Counted from the stretch's first letter, positions 1 to 6,630 are shown. The stretch: DNA of 11,896 nt from Bacillota bacterium (GCA_023420935.1 JAEZUR010000145.1:1-11896), one strand, 5' to 3'. Notes: a model not told the origin generated them from the letters alone. Numbers and translations: made by a program.

Positions 1-235
1 GTCTTACATTACCAATTGGAGCATCTGGTAATTCCTTCGTCATAGTCCAAAATGTTGGAAACCCGACTAGATAAAAGCTAATACCCACAAGCACCCAAAT
101 AAACCAAGAGGTTTCAAGCAAATCTGGAGAAAAAGTATTCACCATACCAAGTACAACCATTTGAACCACATTCACAATAAGTGTCATTACAAATAAAGCA
201 AATCCTAATTTAGTTACTAACTGTCTATATTTCAT
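1..235 (-). CDS. N-terminal part of a multi-pass membrane protein, probably CPBP-family intramembrane protease (cut by window edge)
   Basis: Reading from an ATG at 235 to the window edge gives 78 residues with no stop. There is a positively charged start (MKYRQLVTKLG) and two hydrophobic stretches, at about residues 10-32 and 43-63. An acidic and proline-containing linker (KELPDAP) follows. A strong RBS (GGGAGGA) sits 5 bases before the ATG. The pattern of two helices followed by a 'LPDAP'-type linker resembles the N-terminus of clostridial CPBP (CAAX protease/bacteriocin-processing) membrane proteins. The catalytic Glu/His motifs of that family would lie outside the window, so the family call is from general resemblance only. 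The gene has a consensus promoter overlaid by a palindromic operator, so its expression is probably controlled by a specific repressor. Confidence 0.6.
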   Translation of the reverse strand, partial: MKYRQLVTKLGFALFVMTLIVNVVQMVVLGMVNTFSPDLLETSWFIWVLVGISFYLVGFPTFWTMTKELPDAPIGNVR

Positions 236-306
236 ATTGTTCCTCCCAGTTGAAAAAAAGCAAGGTATAATAAGTTATTTCTATTTCTAAGACATGTCGT
301 CTAACG

Positions 307-327
307 TTATATCGTTCAACGATATAA
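307..327. promoter_or_regulatory. Perfect 21-bp palindromic operator overlapping the -10 box
   Basis: TTATATCGTT, one central C, then AACGATATAA: the arms are perfect reverse complements (10+1+10). The site overlaps the -10 box and the predicted start point of the promoter at 324-352. That is where a dimeric repressor (TetR, PadR, MarR or GntR type) would block RNA polymerase. Which regulator binds is not visible, because no regulator gene lies in this window. Confidence 0.65.
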
Positions 328-352
328 TATCATACAATAAATGGAATGTCAA
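324..352 (-). promoter_or_regulatory. Sigma-A promoter for the membrane-protein gene at the left edge
   Basis: On the minus strand the -35 box TTGACA (352-347) is a perfect consensus match. It lies 17 bases from TATTAT (329-324), which is preceded by TG (extended -10, TGATATTAT). Predicted transcription starts near 317, leaving an untranslated leader of about 80 bases before the ATG at 235. Confidence 0.75.
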
Positions 353-375
353 CACTTGGAAAACAATAAAGAAGC

Positions 376-407
376 CAATGTAACAGATATACCCCCTGTA
401 TACATTG
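376..407 (-). terminator. Possible terminator after the HAD phosphatase gene
   Basis: Just beyond the HAD stop codon there is a stem of 7 plus 4 base pairs: CAATGTA/TACATTG, then ACAG/CTGT, with one bulged base. The loop holds a run of five C on the plus strand. On the minus strand it is followed by a T-rich but interrupted tail (CTTCTTTATTGTTTT). The stem is AT-rich and the tail is imperfect, so this is a moderate call. Confidence 0.4.
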
Positions 408-416
408 ACCTTTTGA

Positions 417-1040
417 TTAGTACACTATTCCTTCTAAATTAACCTGAAGTGCTTCTAATTCCTTCATACCTTGTTTATAATCCACAAAATGTATGGTATG
501 GAATCCACATTCTTTTGCCGCTTCAATATTATCCAATCGATCATCCAAAAACACTGTTTCCTCTGGATTAATCTTATATTTGTCCAAAAGATATTTATAT
601 ATCTCTGGTTCTGGTTTTATCATTTTCACTTCGTAGGAAATAACTCCACCATCTACAAAGTTTAGAAATTCAAATTTCTTTTTTGCAAATTGAAATGTAG
701 TATTTCCATAATTAGATAACAAATAAACATGATATCCATTCTTTTTTAACTGTTTCACAAGATGCGCTGCGTAATCATATTCTACAACAATATGTTCTAT
801 CTGCTCAAAAAACATGCGTATTTCTTTTTCTATCTCAGGAGCACGTTCCACACAAAGTGTAATAAATTCTTCATCACTTATGGCTCCTCTGTCATGAAGA
901 GACCAGTGATCTATATTCTCTACTGTAGCATAGATCAATTTCTTCGTAGTATCGGAATCCAAGTGAAAATCATCTATATATTCCTTCCAACGAAAATGAG
1001 CTAATACTTGTCCTATATCAAAAACTATGTTACGAATCAT
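417..1040 (-). CDS. HAD-superfamily (subfamily IA, YihX-like) phosphatase
   Basis: A 207-residue soluble hydrolase with all four HAD motifs in order. Motif I is FDIGQVL with nucleophile Asp8; motif II is LLSN with Ser109; motif III has Lys142 in KPEPEIY; motif IV is FLDDRLDN with Asp166/Asp167. The second Asp usual in motif I (DxD) is Gly here, as is common in the YihX/epoxide-hydrolase-N-terminal-like branch of class IA enzymes such as E. coli YihX, a sugar-phosphate phosphatase. The helical cap lies between motifs I and II (about residues 15-90). The substrate cannot be told from sequence; small phosphorylated metabolites such as hexose phosphates are typical. The ATG overlaps the stop of the upstream small gene (ATGA, 1037-1040), so translation is probably coupled. 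The RBS is GGGAG, 8 bases upstream. Confidence 0.88.
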   Translation of the reverse strand: MIRNIVFDIGQVLAHFRWKEYIDDFHLDSDTTKKLIYATVENIDHWSLHDRGAISDEEFITLCVERAPEIEKEIRMFFEQIEHIVVEYDYAAHLVKQLKKNGYHVYLLSNYGNTTFQFAKKKFEFLNFVDGGVISYEVKMIKPEPEIYKYLLDKYKINPEETVFLDDRLDNIEAAKECGFHTIHFVDYKQGMKELEALQVNLEGIVY

Positions 1041-1246
1041 TCCTCAATCTCCCAACAATCCTCTTCACAATTAGTATTGCCATTATTGTTTCCATTATTA
1101 TTTCCACAATAAATACCTTTTTTAATTGGAGCCATCATAAATCCAATAATAATACCGCCTAATAAGGCAGTTACTACAGATAAAATCTTAACTTTATCAT
1201 CAGCTGTTAATTTTTTTAGACAATCAAAACAATTACACATTTTCAT
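1037..1246 (-). CDS. Small Cys/Asn-rich single-pass membrane protein, function unknown
   Basis: 69 residues. A short N-terminus carries three cysteines (C4, C6, C9 in MKMCNCFDC). One transmembrane helix follows at about 21-38, rich in Gly and Ile. Then come an 'APIKKG' turn, an Asn-Gly repeat tract (about 48-58) and an acidic tail with C60 and C64. The helix followed by 'MAPIKKG' recalls the YtxH-type small membrane proteins (helix then A-P-x-x-G), but the match is short and the call is weak. The RBS (AGGGAGGA) is strong and the stop overlaps the HAD start, which supports a real gene. A promoter-like sequence lies just upstream. No function can be assigned; a membrane anchor with paired cysteines on both sides of the helix is what can be seen. 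Confidence 0.7.
   Translation of the reverse strand: MKMCNCFDCLKKLTADDKVKILSVVTALLGGIIIGFMMAPIKKGIYCGNNNGNNNGNTNCEEDCWEIEE
1070..1105 (-). repeat. Three 12-bp in-frame repeats coding for Asn/Gly
   Basis: Three consecutive 12-base units, GGAAATAATAAT, GGAAACAATAAT and GGCAATACTAAT on the minus strand, encode the GNNNGNNNGNTN tract of the small membrane protein. The first two units differ by one base. Such a microrepeat can gain or lose copies without breaking the frame. Confidence 0.75.
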
Positions 1247-1286
1247 ACGAGTCCTCCCTTTTCTTATACCTTACTTGTTCTCTCTA

Positions 1287-1315
1287 ATTATACTCCGTTT
1301 TCCATTTATTGTACA
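1287..1315 (-). promoter_or_regulatory. Possible promoter for the small membrane protein and HAD genes
   Basis: On the minus strand TGTACA (1315-1310, four of six matches to the -35 consensus) lies 17 bases before a perfect TATAAT (1292-1287). It overlaps the last codons of the MATE gene. It would allow the two downstream genes to be expressed apart from the alpha-galactosidase/MATE pair. Confidence 0.45.
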
Positions 1316-2667
1316 GATTTATTCCCATTCTCTACTTCTTTATATTCTTTGGAATAAATGACCCTATAATAGGAGATTGCTAACGGTATGGCAGCGGCGA
1401 ACCAAGCGATTGGTCCCGCTAAACAGATTCCTTTAAATCCGATTAGTTGTGGAAGGGTAAATGCAACTACAACTCTTGCCAATAATTCAAAAACTCCTGC
1501 CATCAGAGGCATAAAACTTCTTCCAATCCCCTGTAATACATTGCGATAAACGAATAATAGATTAAGCGCAGGGAAAAACAATGCAACAATAATTAAATAT
1601 TCTTTTGCATAGCGAATTACTTCCCTTTCACTAGCTTTTACAAATAAACGAATTAAAGGCTCACCAAACAGGATAATGATTAATCCAGCTCCGATAGCAA
1701 ATAGTAAAGTTAAGAAAGAGCATTTTTTAACACCTTCACGAATACGATTGAATTGATTGGCTCCATAATTTTGTCCTGCATAATTAGCCATAGTAATTCC
1801 AAACGTACCTGCTGGTTGTGAAACTAATTGCTCTACTTTAACAGCTGCAGTAAAAGCAGCAATTTTATCAGTACCAAAAAGGTTAAGCGCTCCTTGAAGA
1901 ACAATTACACCAACTGCAGTGATAGAAAATTGAAACGCCATTGGTAATCCAATTGCCAAATGCTTTTTGGCTAAAGAAGCATCCCATATCCAGTCTTTTT
2001 TCTGCAATCTCAGTATAGGATATTTTTTTACAGCATAGATTAAGCATAAAACTCCCGATACAACTTGAGATATTACGGTTGCCAAAGCTGCACCTGCAAT
2101 CCCCATATGGAATATTAAGATGAACGCCAAATCTAATACTACATTTAATATAGAGGAAACAATGAGAAAGTATAAGGGTGTTTTACTGTCACCGATTGCT
2201 CGTAAGATACAAGCCATCATATTATAAAAAACCATAGCTCCAATTCCTGTATAAATAATAACAATAAAAATAAAGGAATCGTGCATTAAAGTTTCAGGTG
2301 TATTCATAATCATAAGCAGCGGCTTTGCGGTAGCGATAGCTAAAACAGTTAATAGAATCGTCGTTGCAATACATAACCGAATGGTAGTTGTAATAGAACG
2401 TCGTAATCCATCCTCATCTTTAGCACCAAACCGTTGTGCAATAATAACTGCAAATCCACCTGTTAATCCAAATACAAACCCCAGAATTAAAAAGGCCATA
2501 GGTCCTGTTAATCCAACTGCTGCAAGTGCTTCTTTTCCAACAAATTTTCCAACTATAACTGTATCAACAGTGCTGTAAAGTTGCTGAAAAATATTACCTA
2601 TTAATAAAGGTATGGAAAACCAAAAAATTAACTTCATTGGTTTTCCAACCGTCATATCTTGTTCCAT
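1306..2667 (-). CDS. MATE-family multidrug/cation antiporter
   Basis: A 453-residue integral membrane protein with about 12 hydrophobic segments in two homologous halves, the normal size and plan of MATE transporters. The N-terminus shows the family pattern MTVGKPMKLI, then 'PLLIGNIFQQLYSTVDTVIVGKFVG' spread over helices 1-2 (about 12-42). The second half starts with a similar 'AIGLPMAFQFS' block at about 237. These proteins use a Na+ or H+ gradient to export cationic drugs or metabolites across the cytoplasmic membrane. The substrate is not predictable. The start at 2667 has RBS GGAGGA and lies inside the alpha-galactosidase gene (16-bp overlap), so the two are co-transcribed. That linkage hints at, but does not prove, a carbohydrate-linked role. 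Confidence 0.93.
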   Translation of the reverse strand: MEQDMTVGKPMKLIFWFSIPLLIGNIFQQLYSTVDTVIVGKFVGKEALAAVGLTGPMAFLILGFVFGLTGGFAVIIAQRFGAKDEDGLRRSITTTIRLCIATTILLTVLAIATAKPLLMIMNTPETLMHDSFIFIVIIYTGIGAMVFYNMMACILRAIGDSKTPLYFLIVSSILNVVLDLAFILIFHMGIAGAALATVISQVVSGVLCLIYAVKKYPILRLQKKDWIWDASLAKKHLAIGLPMAFQFSITAVGVIVLQGALNLFGTDKIAAFTAAVKVEQLVSQPAGTFGITMANYAGQNYGANQFNRIREGVKKCSFLTLLFAIGAGLIIILFGEPLIRLFVKASEREVIRYAKEYLIIVALFFPALNLLFVYRNVLQGIGRSFMPLMAGVFELLARVVVAFTLPQLIGFKGICLAGPIAWFAAAIPLAISYYRVIYSKEYKEVENGNKSVQ

Positions 2668-4847
2668 TCACATCCTCCAATTCTTTCATTTAAATATATT
2701 CCAATCGCCTTCATCTCTTCACTAGTCTTATACCGTAACACCCCATCTGTTATCGTTACTTCAACTTCTGTATCAGAATAGATCTTACTAATCTGATCTG
2801 GGCAGCCTTCTGGTAATTTTATCTCTATATATTCAGGTTCTAATCCATAAAATACATGTATTAATACATAAGCTTCCTTATGATCACCTTGATAGATAGC
2901 TTTTCCCTCTCTCACCAGTGTATCCATGTCTGTTTTAATACGAACAATTCCTTGCCAACCTTCCAGATATCTTTCACTCGTTATCTTTGGCCCATAATGA
3001 TACGTATATCCATCTTTTATCACGGGTGCAATGGTACGGTAGAACTCCATTCCTTCTTCAATCAATGTCCACTGGTCCTGTGTTAATTCAGTAACGTCAC
3101 CCGAAAAGCACATCCGTCCTAAGAATGTGTTTGCAATGACATAGGCGATTCGTTTCAGACTTGCATCTTTTCGAATAACCGCCCATATCTGACTCTGTCT
3201 CGGTAATATGGTTCTGTGAAGATTAGCAGCAATAATTGGGATTTCTTCACATTCATGGGCATCGGAAAATGAAGCCATACTGCTTAAACTCATCATTAAT
3301 GGTTCGAGTTTGTGCCCACCGGACGCACAATTTTCTATGACAAGATTAGGTAGTGCTGCTTTTATTTTACGAACAAACTCTACCGATGCTTCCATATTTT
3401 GACGTAATCCTTCTCCTAGGGACTCTGCACCATCACAACCAATTCCAATGGTATCATTATAATCCATCTTAATATATTCAAAACCATATTCTTTCAGCTG
3501 TCCAATTACTCTCTCTTCCAGAAAATTTTGAACCCATGGATCTCTCATATCCCAAAAACGTCTATTTCCAGTTGTTAATACTATTCCGTCTCTTTTTAGT
3601 AGATGTTCCTCCAGGTAATAGGATTTCGCTTCGCACCCTATATTATCAATCTCAAACCAGATACCTGGTTTCATTCCTGCATTTTTAATTGTTTCAACTG
3701 TTTTCGCAAGGCCTTCAGGAAATAAGGTGGATGAAATTTCATAATCTCCCATGCTAACACCCCAGTTTTTACCGTCTGGGTTAAACCATCCGCAATCTAT
3801 TACAAAATATTCTAATCCCTTTCCTTTTACTGCTTCTACAATTTTACTAATATTTTCGTGAGATGGCAACCCCCAGGTTGTACAATACTCATTGAATAGG
3901 ATTGGTAATGACTGTTCCACTTTTGGCGCTTGATTTACATATTTCACACCTGCTTGTGTCAGTCTTTGTGTAATATGATTAATTCCACCACCCTGACAAA
4001 CAGATAGGATAGCCGTTGGTGTGGTAAATCTTTCACCTGGCATTATATGCTTCATCCAATGTCCAAATTCACGATCAGCGATTCCACCAGATAGATGAAC
4101 ACCATCATCTCTACGATACACCTCTAGTTGCCAAGATGCTTCATGAGCTAATTGAACACCCCATAGAACCTGATTTATTGTATCTTCTACTGCCATAAAT
4201 GGAAAATACTTTTTAACCGGCATGGATCCCAACTGACCAAATCGTTCATTATTAGATTGCCAAAACACCCAAGAAGGTTCCAATTGAAGATCTTCAAAGG
4301 TTTCTGCACAATATCTTCCTTCGTGGCTCCACTTACTACGAATTCGATGCAAAATCAAGGAATTAGCTGCATCTCCAGCAATAAATGGAGTTATCTCACC
4401 CATGGAAAAGCTTGATAACATCTCTAGAGTTACTTTTTTATCCGAATCATTGATAAAACTCGTCTTCACTTCCACTGAAATATCGCTCTTATACCATATG
4501 AGCTCATGAATAGCAGTATAACCTCTCTCATCTTTTAAAAATGTTCTGATCATAATCTTATCGTTATTCTCTTCAACATCCTGTTTTTCATATTTTAGCT
4601 GTTCAACCGAATAGCTATTACGCATAGTAGAACCACCAGCATAAGTTCCTGCATACATATCCCCCAATATTTTAAGTTGAACCAGACTATCTCCTCTAGA
4701 AAATTTAGTTTCAACAATATCTTTCTCCATCGCCCCCGGAATCATCAAGAAATCAACCTGTTTCGTAACAGGATCTAATAAATACCTAACCTGCATATCT
4801 CCCAATGTATAAGCATTAATTAATTCTTTCTCTATCTTATCATCCAT
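2652..4847 (-). CDS. Alpha-galactosidase, glycoside hydrolase family 36
   Basis: 731 residues, the normal length for GH36 (melibiase, usually 700-750). There is an N-terminal beta-sandwich of about 300 residues, a TIM barrel at about 310-630 and a C-terminal beta domain. Visible active-site landmarks are DCGW at 351-354, the nucleophile Asp462 in IKMDYND, and the probable acid/base Asp529 in SFSDAHE. The enzyme releases alpha-linked galactose from oligosaccharides such as melibiose or raffinose. A related alpha-N-acetylgalactosaminidase activity cannot be excluded. There is no signal peptide, so it acts in the cytoplasm on imported sugars. The usual substrate motif CxxGxxR reads CASGGHK (507-513), which places it outside the best-studied subgroup. 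The RBS is modest (AAGGGA, 9 bases from the ATG). It is the first gene before the MATE gene, and no clear promoter was found in front of it. Confidence 0.93.
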   Translation of the reverse strand: MDDKIEKELINAYTLGDMQVRYLLDPVTKQVDFLMIPGAMEKDIVETKFSRGDSLVQLKILGDMYAGTYAGGSTMRNSYSVEQLKYEKQDVEENNDKIMIRTFLKDERGYTAIHELIWYKSDISVEVKTSFINDSDKKVTLEMLSSFSMGEITPFIAGDAANSLILHRIRSKWSHEGRYCAETFEDLQLEPSWVFWQSNNERFGQLGSMPVKKYFPFMAVEDTINQVLWGVQLAHEASWQLEVYRRDDGVHLSGGIADREFGHWMKHIMPGERFTTPTAILSVCQGGGINHITQRLTQAGVKYVNQAPKVEQSLPILFNEYCTTWGLPSHENISKIVEAVKGKGLEYFVIDCGWFNPDGKNWGVSMGDYEISSTLFPEGLAKTVETIKNAGMKPGIWFEIDNIGCEAKSYYLEEHLLKRDGIVLTTGNRRFWDMRDPWVQNFLEERVIGQLKEYGFEYIKMDYNDTIGIGCDGAESLGEGLRQNMEASVEFVRKIKAALPNLVIENCASGGHKLEPLMMSLSSMASFSDAHECEEIPIIAANLHRTILPRQSQIWAVIRKDASLKRIAYVIANTFLGRMCFSGDVTELTQDQWTLIEEGMEFYRTIAPVIKDGYTYHYGPKITSERYLEGWQGIVRIKTDMDTLVREGKAIYQGDHKEAYVLIHVFYGLEPEYIEIKLPEGCPDQISKIYSDTEVEVTITDGVLRYKTSEEMKAIGIYLNERIGGCEWNKI

Positions 4848-4991
4848 AATAAGTAATCCCTTCTATCATCAATATGTAATATACTCCAACATCAACCTAT
4901 TAATTTAACCTATATGCTTCATTATCCAACAACTTAAATCTTCCAAATACTACGTTATCCAGTTTTTAAGTTATCCTTTTTTTATTTTCAC

Positions 4992-5100
4992 GTAATTTTA
5001 TTTAGACTGTTTCACTTCTCAGTATTTAGCTTAGCGACTGTATCGCTTATCCGTATTTAGTTTAACGACTGTATCGCTTTTCCGTATTTAAGTTAGCCGA
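4992..5100. repeat. Degenerate 31-bp tandem repeat, about 3.5 copies
   Basis: Two full copies (5022-5052 and 5053-5083) agree at 28 of 31 positions. A more diverged copy (4992-5021) precedes them, and a partial one (5084-5100, starting GTATTTA) runs into the long inverted repeat. The shared core is CGACTGTATCGCTT, which contains the small inverted repeat CGA-CTGTA-TCG. A 31-bp period is close to three helical turns, so the cores face the same side of the DNA. No spacers separate the copies. Confidence 0.8.
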
Positions 5101-5359
5101 TATGTTCCATTGTCATAAGTCTCAACAACCTTGAACATGAATATGATTGTGTCTCTATTCAGCTTGGTCAGACCGACTGACGACGGTGCCCATGTTCGTC
5201 TTGAGACTCAGGTAGATAAGCCGCCCGCTTATGCGGCTTATCTACTACGCTTTGAGGCTCAAATGCGAACATACCTAGGAAGGTAAGGCGACCAAATGAA
5301 TCGAGATACAATTATATTCATGCCACCACCTATATTAGACTTATGACCATCAACAATCG
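5098..5359. repeat. Long imperfect inverted repeat (about 260 bp), MITE-like or structured RNA, unclassified
   Basis: Symmetric around 5228/5229. Pairing blocks from outside in: CGAT 5098-5101 with 5356-5359; GTCATAAGTCT 5112-5122 with 5337-5347 (11/11); 5136-5169 with 5290-5322 (29 matched positions, a few mismatches and one gap); ATGTTCG 5192-5198 with 5266-5272; TTGAGACTCA 5201-5210 with 5253-5262 (9/10); and a perfect 13-bp inner stem 5212-5224 with 5233-5245 around an 8-base loop. Unpaired stretches carry their own small hairpins (GGTC-A-GACC at 5166; TACCT-AGGA-AGGTA at 5272). No open reading frame, transposase or known riboswitch motif is visible. A miniature inverted-repeat element is the simplest reading; a structured RNA is the alternative. 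Confidence 0.75.
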
Positions 5360-5383
5360 AACCAAAAACGCATAAACGAAACA

Positions 5384-5423
5384 AATCCATTGTATCTGTC
5401 ACACTAGACATTTACAATGGATT
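5384..5423 (-). terminator. Rho-independent terminator of trpD
   Basis: An 11-bp perfect stem (AATCCATTGTA with TACAATGGATT) is extended by a 4-bp inner stem (TGTC/GACA) after a 2x2 mismatch and closed by a 6-base loop. It lies 45 bases past the trpD stop. On the minus strand it is followed by TTGTTTCGTTT, a broken U-rich tail. The plus-strand side lacks a T run, which supports the minus direction. Confidence 0.65.
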
Positions 5424-5468
5424 ATATTATCAATCATTTGTATATTGTTTCAAAAAGCAATTATTGAA

Positions 5469-6488
5469 TTACTCTCCTGTGTTTCTATTCGTAAATGCAA
5501 CCAGATCATCCAATTTCTTCAATGCAGCACCAGAGTCGATTGCATCCTCTGCCATCTGTATTCCTTCCTCTATAGAATTCGCTTTTTTACCGACATATAA
5601 AGTAGCACCAGCATTGAAAACAACTATATCCCTACGATATCCTTTGGTTCCAGATAAAATATCTCTTGTGATTGCCGCATTGGTTTTGGCATCTCCACCC
5701 TGTAGACATTCTAAGATTGTTCTTTTAAATCCATACTGCTCAGGTGTAACCACATAGTTAATCACTTTACCATCTTTTATCTCTGAAACTACCGTATCAG
5801 ATGCTGTGGATAATTCGTCCATACCATCCTTTGCGTTAAATACCATAGCACTCTCTACTCCCATCATACGCATAGCCTGTGCGAAAACTTCTGTTAAATC
5901 CGGATTAAACACCCCTATCACTTGATGCTTGGCACCTGATGGATTCGATAACGGTCCAAGTATATTAAAGATAGAACGGATGCCCATCTCACTTCTTGCC
6001 TGTCCTACGTGTTTCATGGATTTGTTAAATGTCTGTGCAAACATAAATCCAATTCCAATCTCTTCTACCGCTTTCTCTACTTCTTTTGGCTCTAGGATAA
6101 TATTTACCCCAAGCGCTTCTAATACATCGGCTGATCCACTTTTACTTGAGATAGAGCGATTCCCATGTTTCGCTACTGGAAGGCCTGCTCCGGCCACCAC
6201 AAAAGAAGCTGTTGTTGATATATTGAAAGAGTAAGTACAATCTCCACCGGTTCCTACCAAGTCTACATAATGATCAATCTTTGGTGATATATGTTCTGCT
6301 TTATCTCTTAACACCGTAGCACATCCTACGATTTCATCTAATGTTTCCCCTTTTAATCGCAGAGCAGTTAAAAATGATCCCAACTGTGCTTGTGTTGCTT
6401 CTCCATTCAGCATTAAATTCATAACTCGTTTTGCTTCCTCTAGTGATAAATCATTTCCTTCTACAACTTCTTTAATTGCTTTCTTCAT
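5469..6488 (-). CDS. trpD: Anthranilate phosphoribosyltransferase
   Basis: 339 residues, the usual length. It joins anthranilate to PRPP in the second step of tryptophan synthesis, in the cytoplasm, usually as a homodimer. A small helical N-terminal domain (about 1-65) is followed by the alpha/beta domain. The glycine-rich PRPP loop is GTGGD at 79-83. KHGNRS at 107-112 is the family hallmark. Arg165 matches the conserved anthranilate-binding arginine, and the metal-binding acidic pair is Asp224-Glu225 in DGMDELS. The RBS GGGAGG supports the ATG at 6488. It is a stand-alone gene here: no other trp gene flanks it, and it has its own promoter and terminator. No T-box or other tryptophan-sensing leader fits in the short leader of about 35 bases. 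Confidence 0.96.
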   Translation of the reverse strand: MKKAIKEVVEGNDLSLEEAKRVMNLMLNGEATQAQLGSFLTALRLKGETLDEIVGCATVLRDKAEHISPKIDHYVDLVGTGGDCTYSFNISTTASFVVAGAGLPVAKHGNRSISSKSGSADVLEALGVNIILEPKEVEKAVEEIGIGFMFAQTFNKSMKHVGQARSEMGIRSIFNILGPLSNPSGAKHQVIGVFNPDLTEVFAQAMRMMGVESAMVFNAKDGMDELSTASDTVVSEIKDGKVINYVVTPEQYGFKRTILECLQGGDAKTNAAITRDILSGTKGYRRDIVVFNAGATLYVGKKANSIEEGIQMAEDAIDSGAALKKLDDLVAFTNRNTGE

Positions 6489-6529
6489 TTTAACCTCCCG
6501 ATTTGTTACTTTAGCAAAATATATTTTAT

Positions 6530-6558
6530 ATTTTAACGCTTTACTGTGAAAAAGTCAA
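6530..6558 (-). promoter_or_regulatory. Promoter of trpD
   Basis: On the minus strand TTGACT (6558-6553) is spaced 17 bases from TAAAAT (6535-6530). Both boxes are one mismatch from consensus. Transcription would start near 6523, about 35 bases before the ATG. Confidence 0.75.
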
Positions 6559-6570
6559 CAGTATAACTTC

Positions 6571-6598
6571 TTGACTTTATGAGGGTTTTCGCTATAAT
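6571..6598 (+). promoter_or_regulatory. Promoter of the ABC-F gene
   Basis: TTGACT (6571-6576), a 16-base spacer and a perfect TATAAT (6593-6598) read toward the ABC-F gene. The predicted start near 6605 leaves a leader of about 67 bases. The -35 boxes of this promoter and of the trpD promoter are only 12 bases apart, back to back. Confidence 0.8.
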
Positions 6599-6630
6599 AG
6601 ATACGTGTGCTAAATTTACTTTCCAGATGC

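Larger units (their letters stand above)
4848..5468. other. Structured 620-bp intergenic region without genes
   Basis: No convincing coding sequence is present between trpD and the alpha-galactosidase gene. Reading left to right it holds: an AT-rich stretch (4848-4990) with several TTATCC words; a degenerate 31-bp tandem repeat (4992-5100); a long imperfect inverted repeat (5098-5359) visibly richer in G+C at its core; and the trpD terminator hairpin (5384-5423). I found no convincing promoter for the alpha-galactosidase gene here: -10-like boxes exist on the minus strand but without a matching -35 box at proper spacing. Confidence 0.8.

Noticed and set aside
4992..5100. CRISPR array
   Set aside because: The repeats are directly adjacent with no unique spacers, they degrade quickly, and no cas gene is near.
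5098..5359. T-box, riboswitch or group II intron
   Set aside because: I find no T-box GGUGGNACC motif, no domain V-like hairpin and no reverse transcriptase. The symmetry is that of one long inverted repeat.
5464..5757. Plus-strand ORF of 97 residues
   Set aside because: It is the antisense shadow of trpD, with no RBS and an unnatural composition. The same holds for the ORFs at 5929-6234 and 2381-2578.
6489..6529. Tryptophan attenuator or T-box leader for trpD
   Set aside because: The predicted leader is only about 35 bases, with no Trp codon cluster or terminator/antiterminator pair.
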